In this document: piece after piece, positions 60,318-64,000 of the stretch
Numbering within the stretch: position 1 is the stretch's first letter
How the letters are laid out: each line of letters opens with the position of its first letter
Source of the DNA: Strix aluco
Taxonomy: Eukaryota; Chordata; Aves; Strigiformes; Strigidae
Direction of reading: 5' to 3'
DNA: 64,000 nucleotides
NCBI RefSeq assembly: GCF_031877795.1
Contig: NC_133935.1
Location: 75,410,303-75,474,302 of the forward strand
The notes under the pieces: generated by a model
What the model was told of the DNA's origin: nothing
Seen by the model: the letters and a program-made list of their open reading frames with translations, nothing else
Database searches by the model: none
Translations under genes and position numbers: made by a program

Positions 60318-60424
60318 GACAGGGCCCTGAGATAACCTGGTCTCATTTCGTAGCTCTCCCTGCTTGGAGCAGAGGTTGGAATAAATGGCATCCAGAGGTC
60401 CCTTCCAGCCTTAATTTTTCTGAC
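60318..60424 (+). repeat. CR1 LINE 3'-terminal fragment
   Basis: Only the last ~105 bp of a CR1 is present: 'agggccctgagataacctgg', 'ttggagcagaggttgg', 'aataaatggcatccagaggtcccttccagcc' (split). The terminal octamer is degraded. Confidence 0.8.
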
Positions 60425-62968
60425 TCAACTCCTCTCCTGTATTACATGGAGTTTATTTTTTGCTTTACTGTATGCTGTAATAAAAACTATGTAATCAAAA
60501 CATTCTGGAAAATGAAGTGCATACTTCAAGCCCTGTAGCAAAAGTGGTGAAGATGGTAAAAACTGTCCTATGTATTGTTCAGGGGAATCTGTGAAATTGT
60601 CAGAGAAGTCATTATGACCATTAAATTCTCTGGCATTGCAACTTGTAGTTTTTAGAGCAATTTTCTTGTGGTTTTTTTTTGTTTTGTTTTTTTTTTAAGA
60701 TAAATGTATTGGCAGAGGTTACAAATACTACCCCTATAGACTTTTAATTGTTGTTCCTACGTTTTTGGATGCCCCATCTTGAAGTAGCCAGGACATGATC
60801 TTCAGAAGTAATAAGTCATAGAGATTCTTAGAAATTGAGAACAATATAAACTATTATATTTGGCCATTTAGAAGCCAAGTTAGTATGCTGCATTTTTCTT
60901 CATTTTATTGTTAGCATACCACTGTCAGTTCAAGTTGATGGCAATGGTGATGCTAAGGACCTAGAGCAGATGTTCCTTGTTTTCCATTTCTGTGTAGACA
61001 GTTCTGCACTGTTCTGGCACAAGTGCAAGCTCAGTTATGAACTTGCTCTGAGCAATGGGCTGAACTGGAGGAGAAAGCTTCAGTTCAACTAGTGCATTAC
61101 CATGGGTCCAAGCTTTTGTCTAGATAATTTGGAGATATCAGGCACAAGCAAGCCAACCACCAGCAGATACCCCTAGCTCACCTCTTCTAAAGGTTTAAAT
61201 AGATTCTGTGGGGACTGATAGCCAGCAATATGGATAGAAAGAAATGCAAGAGTCATAGCATGGGTTCAGCATGCTTGTACACGTTGTCCCCCTAAAATGT
61301 AGAAATAACCCCTGAAAAGTCAGTGGGAGATGTTGCTGCCTTCTCCCCAGACTAAGAAACACCTGAGCTGTGTGGTAAGTGTCCAAACAGTGTAGACTCA
61401 ATGAGGATTTTGACAGAGGATACAGAGCTTTCTGTTCAAAGAGGAGCACTTACCCCTTTTCTTCCCTGAATGTTTAAACATTTAAATATTACCCAAAAGA
61501 GGTAAGACAAGCTCTTCAAATAAACAACACAGAGAGAAAATTCCAAACCTCACATAGCAGACTGGCCAGAAGAGCCATTTGCCAAGTGGCTAATACTGTA
61601 CTGAAATCCCGAGTGTATACAAACTATAAAATATATTAACCCCTTGATATTTTTCTGTTGTCTCCTATTATGAGGCAAAAGAGTTGTTTGCTGAGACCTT
61701 TCAGATGTTTGAAATAAACAAAATTAATGCAAATTATTGGATATTTTATGCATTAAAATCAAGTGTAGTCACGATGTCTTGTTATAATTACAAAACCTAC
61801 AGCTTAGAGTGAAGATGTGGAAAGTGTTATTATTCCATTCAAGCTTAGAATACATTTTAGTTATTTTGCAGTATCTGCAAACATAATTAGAAACATGTGT
61901 TAGCCTCACCATTTCTCCGAAATGCAGATTCTAGGGACTGTTGAAATCCTTTCCTAGGGAGCCTTCAAGTGTTTCACTTTCATAATGATTATGAGTGATG
62001 GTAATCAGTAATTTCTCAGTGATGGCTATATTTATCTTCTGTGCTTTTCTTGATGCTTTTTATCAAAAGAGCGTGAGGAGTTAGACCAACATTCAGAGTA
62101 CATCATCTTTTTAAGTTTAAAATTTGGCTTAGTTTTATTCACTTCTGGAGAGTCCCAAAGGAAGCTTAAAAAACTTTGTACTTAGAGTTCTTATTTATAT
62201 CACATTTGAGTTAGAGAAAACTTGTTTTGAAATTCCAGGTGAGTTCCTTGACGTATTGCTTTGAGCTGACTGTCAGAAAGGATTGAATATAATCTGTTAA
62301 CATGGAGAATGTAAAAGCCTACTGCACTTAATGCCCGAGTGAGGAGTTGTTGGTGTAGTTAGGGCCAGATTTCACTAGTTTTGCTCACATGGAAGAATAC
62401 CTCATTTATCAGGTGGGTTGTCTCCCTTCTGTGGTTTTAATTACCATTCATATTCTGACATCTTCTCTTTCTTACCAACATCTCATCTATATCCACCTTC
62501 TAGCCTTGGAGAAACTACTGTGGTCCTACATCCAGGGGCTAGTGGATTTACAGCTAAGATGGAAGGATATACAAGAGCTCCCTCAGATTGTGTGTAACCT
62601 CAGATTGTGCTCACTTTTTCTTGGAATTTTCTTCAAGAGATTTTGAAGAGAGCTTTGATGGGGAGCTGTTGGTAGCAAGTGAATATGAACTTATTACTGA
62701 TATGGGTATAGAGAAAAGTTATGCAAGTGTACAGGACAGCTATTTGAGCATAAGTATTTTCTGTTTTTCTCATGGATTCCTATATTTAGAAGGTTCCTGC
62801 CCAGAGCCAGAAAATCCACCTTTTCCTGCTAGAAAAATATGAGGGATATGCCCTTCCCTATGCCCTTTTCAGCAAAATCTTCCTCCACAGTCTGTATAGG
62901 AGAGGATTATACAGTACTGTATTTCATGGGACTTTTCACTGATGGAAGGAAACAAATTTGGTTTGGAA

Positions 62969-62990
62969 TTTGGGTTTGGGTTTGGGTTTG
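62969..62990 (+). repeat. Short (TTTGGG)n array
   Basis: Three TTTGGG units in a row, preceded by further GG pairs at 62,960-62,966. The array is too short and of the wrong unit to be interstitial telomere (TTAGGG), but it could fold as a two-layer G-quadruplex on the plus strand. Confidence 0.6.
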
Positions 62991-63920
62991 TTTTGTTATG
63001 TTTTGTTTTTCTGGTAGGAAAGCCAAGCTTCAAATAGTGAGGTAACATGAAAAAATGTGAGAAAGTTAGAAAATTACACTCATGTTAATCAGTTAAAGGT
63101 GAGTGTAAAGTAAAAGAAAGGGTAACTTAATAACCATAACAGAAATTTTAAATTAAAAGGGAAAGATACAAATAAATCCAGTAATAAGATACATACTTCT
63201 ATCTTTTTTATGTAATTACATTTATGGGAGTATGGGGAAAAAGAAAGCAGAAAGTCGCCAAGCAACCATCCGTTAGCAGCCAAATTTTCATCCAACTTTC
63301 CAATAATTCTCTGTTTAGATAAGAAAAATCTATTTTAGTTTATCCACATGATCTATCAATTTTGAGTGTGTTTAAAAATGTATGGTATCCCAGTTCATTG
63401 TATAATGAGAAAGAGAAGCTGAGATAACCAAAACACAGTTAAGTACAACTGACATGGAAAGGGACTGGAAGACTCCACAGTTTAAGAATATTTACCCAAC
63501 TGTATTCCAAACTCCAGATTTGAGATCACCAGTATAACAAAATTATCTCAGTTCTTCCCAGGGCATTATGGTTAACACAGGACTGAAAAAAGACATCCTT
63601 AGTTGCCATTCACAAGCTCTTTTTTTTCCTTACTACGCTATCTTCTCACTTGTCCTTTTCCTTTTCAGTGTAGCAACATAATTAGTTGAATTAAGGAGAA
63701 CTACCATTTTACTTACCCCAGCAACGTGAGAGCTTCCAAGCAATAAAATGAACTATGAGTGTGTCTTGGGGGGAAGGGGGAGGAGTGAAATGTAACTTCT
63801 TTTTTAAACTTGGGATATTAGTCTTGTACACAGGTTTTTTTATAGAAACGTGGCTAATACAGATCCAACAGACCAGAAGAAAATGATTGTGAACATTCTT
63901 CATTTAGAAATGTTTTGTTT

Positions 63921-63950
63921 GAGTGTGTGTATGTATGTATATATATAAAT
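63921..63950. repeat. GT/GTAT/TA microsatellite
   Basis: A compound run gtgtgtgtatgtatgtatatatata near the window end. Probably polymorphic. Confidence 0.8.
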
Positions 63951-64000
63951 ACTATTGTCTATTTAATCATTACTTGTTTTATTTGTGTGTTCTTTAATTA

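Larger units (their letters stand above)
39316..64000 (+). other. CCDC146: CCDC146 intron 2 (partial), host of FGL2
   Basis: After the exon 2 donor no plus-strand stretch resembling the next CCDC146 segment (L-x-A-M-G-K-L-P-G type, then long coiled coil) was seen to the window end. The intron is therefore at least 24.7 kb. It contains the complete antisense FGL2 gene (49,654-53,684), a short CR1 tail at about 60,318-60,424, ancient SINE-like pieces at 55.2 and 55.7 kb, simple repeats, a small unassigned ORF at 57,254-57,583 minus and a possible gene fossil near 43.2-44.2 kb. A degraded T-rich stretch at 39,850-40,200 may be a very old minus-strand CR1, but I could not establish this. Confidence 0.7.

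Noticed and set aside
62389..62842. Two overlapping plus-strand ORFs near the right edge considered as the next CCDC146 exon
   Set aside because: They lack the heptad-rich, charged composition expected for CCDC146, and no in-phase acceptor/donor pair was found.
62969..62990. Interstitial telomeric repeat
   Set aside because: The unit is TTTGGG and not TTAGGG, and there are only three copies.
1..64000. CRISPR arrays, operons, prophage or other prokaryotic features
   Set aside because: Spliced vertebrate genes and CR1 LINEs show a eukaryotic nuclear genome. No regularly spaced repeats were seen.

Overview
The window reads as bird (Aves) nuclear DNA. Three genes are recognisable by their protein products and splice sites. 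They are interspersed with 5'-truncated CR1 LINEs that end in the ATTCTRTG-type tail typical of avian and reptilian genomes. There is almost no other young mobile DNA. Gene order and the 439-residue FGL2 product agree with vertebrate orthologues. I assigned no species.

Region by region: (1) Positions 1 to about 30,200 hold FAM185A on the minus strand. Five coding exons (30007-29614, 22744-22635, 17468-17376, 12014-11876, 6508-6467) join in phase and encode about the first 259 residues. The remaining exons lie off the left edge. The introns carry CR1 copies and AT-rich DNA. (2) A CpG island at about 29,400-30,800 is a head-to-head promoter shared by FAM185A (minus) and CCDC146 (plus). It contains CCAAT boxes, a CACGTGAC element, a ZNF143/THAP11-like element and an RFX X-box-like 14-mer. 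(3) CCDC146 starts with a probable non-coding exon ending at 30518, and its first coding exon is at 39149-39315. No further CCDC146 coding exon was seen up to 64,000, so the second intron appears to be at least 24.7 kb. (4) Inside that intron, on the opposite strand, lies a complete two-exon FGL2 gene (53684-53072 and 50360-49654). It has a TATA box, an interferon-gamma-activated (GAS) motif and an AP-1 site just upstream.

Functionally the locus is a mixture. FAM185A is a DUF4097/adhesin-like protein of poorly known role, CCDC146 is a centriole/axoneme coiled-coil protein, and FGL2 is a secreted or membrane fibrinogen-like immune regulator and prothrombinase. The last is nested as an independent antisense unit.

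I found no clearly new biological system. The observations most worth checking are the X-box at the shared promoter, the nested FGL2 with its own cytokine-type promoter, two small unassigned ORFs (57,254-57,583 minus; 32,987-33,184 plus), possible gene fossils near 37.8-38.2 kb and 43.2-44.2 kb, and a CR1 copy with a clean 272-bp internal deletion.
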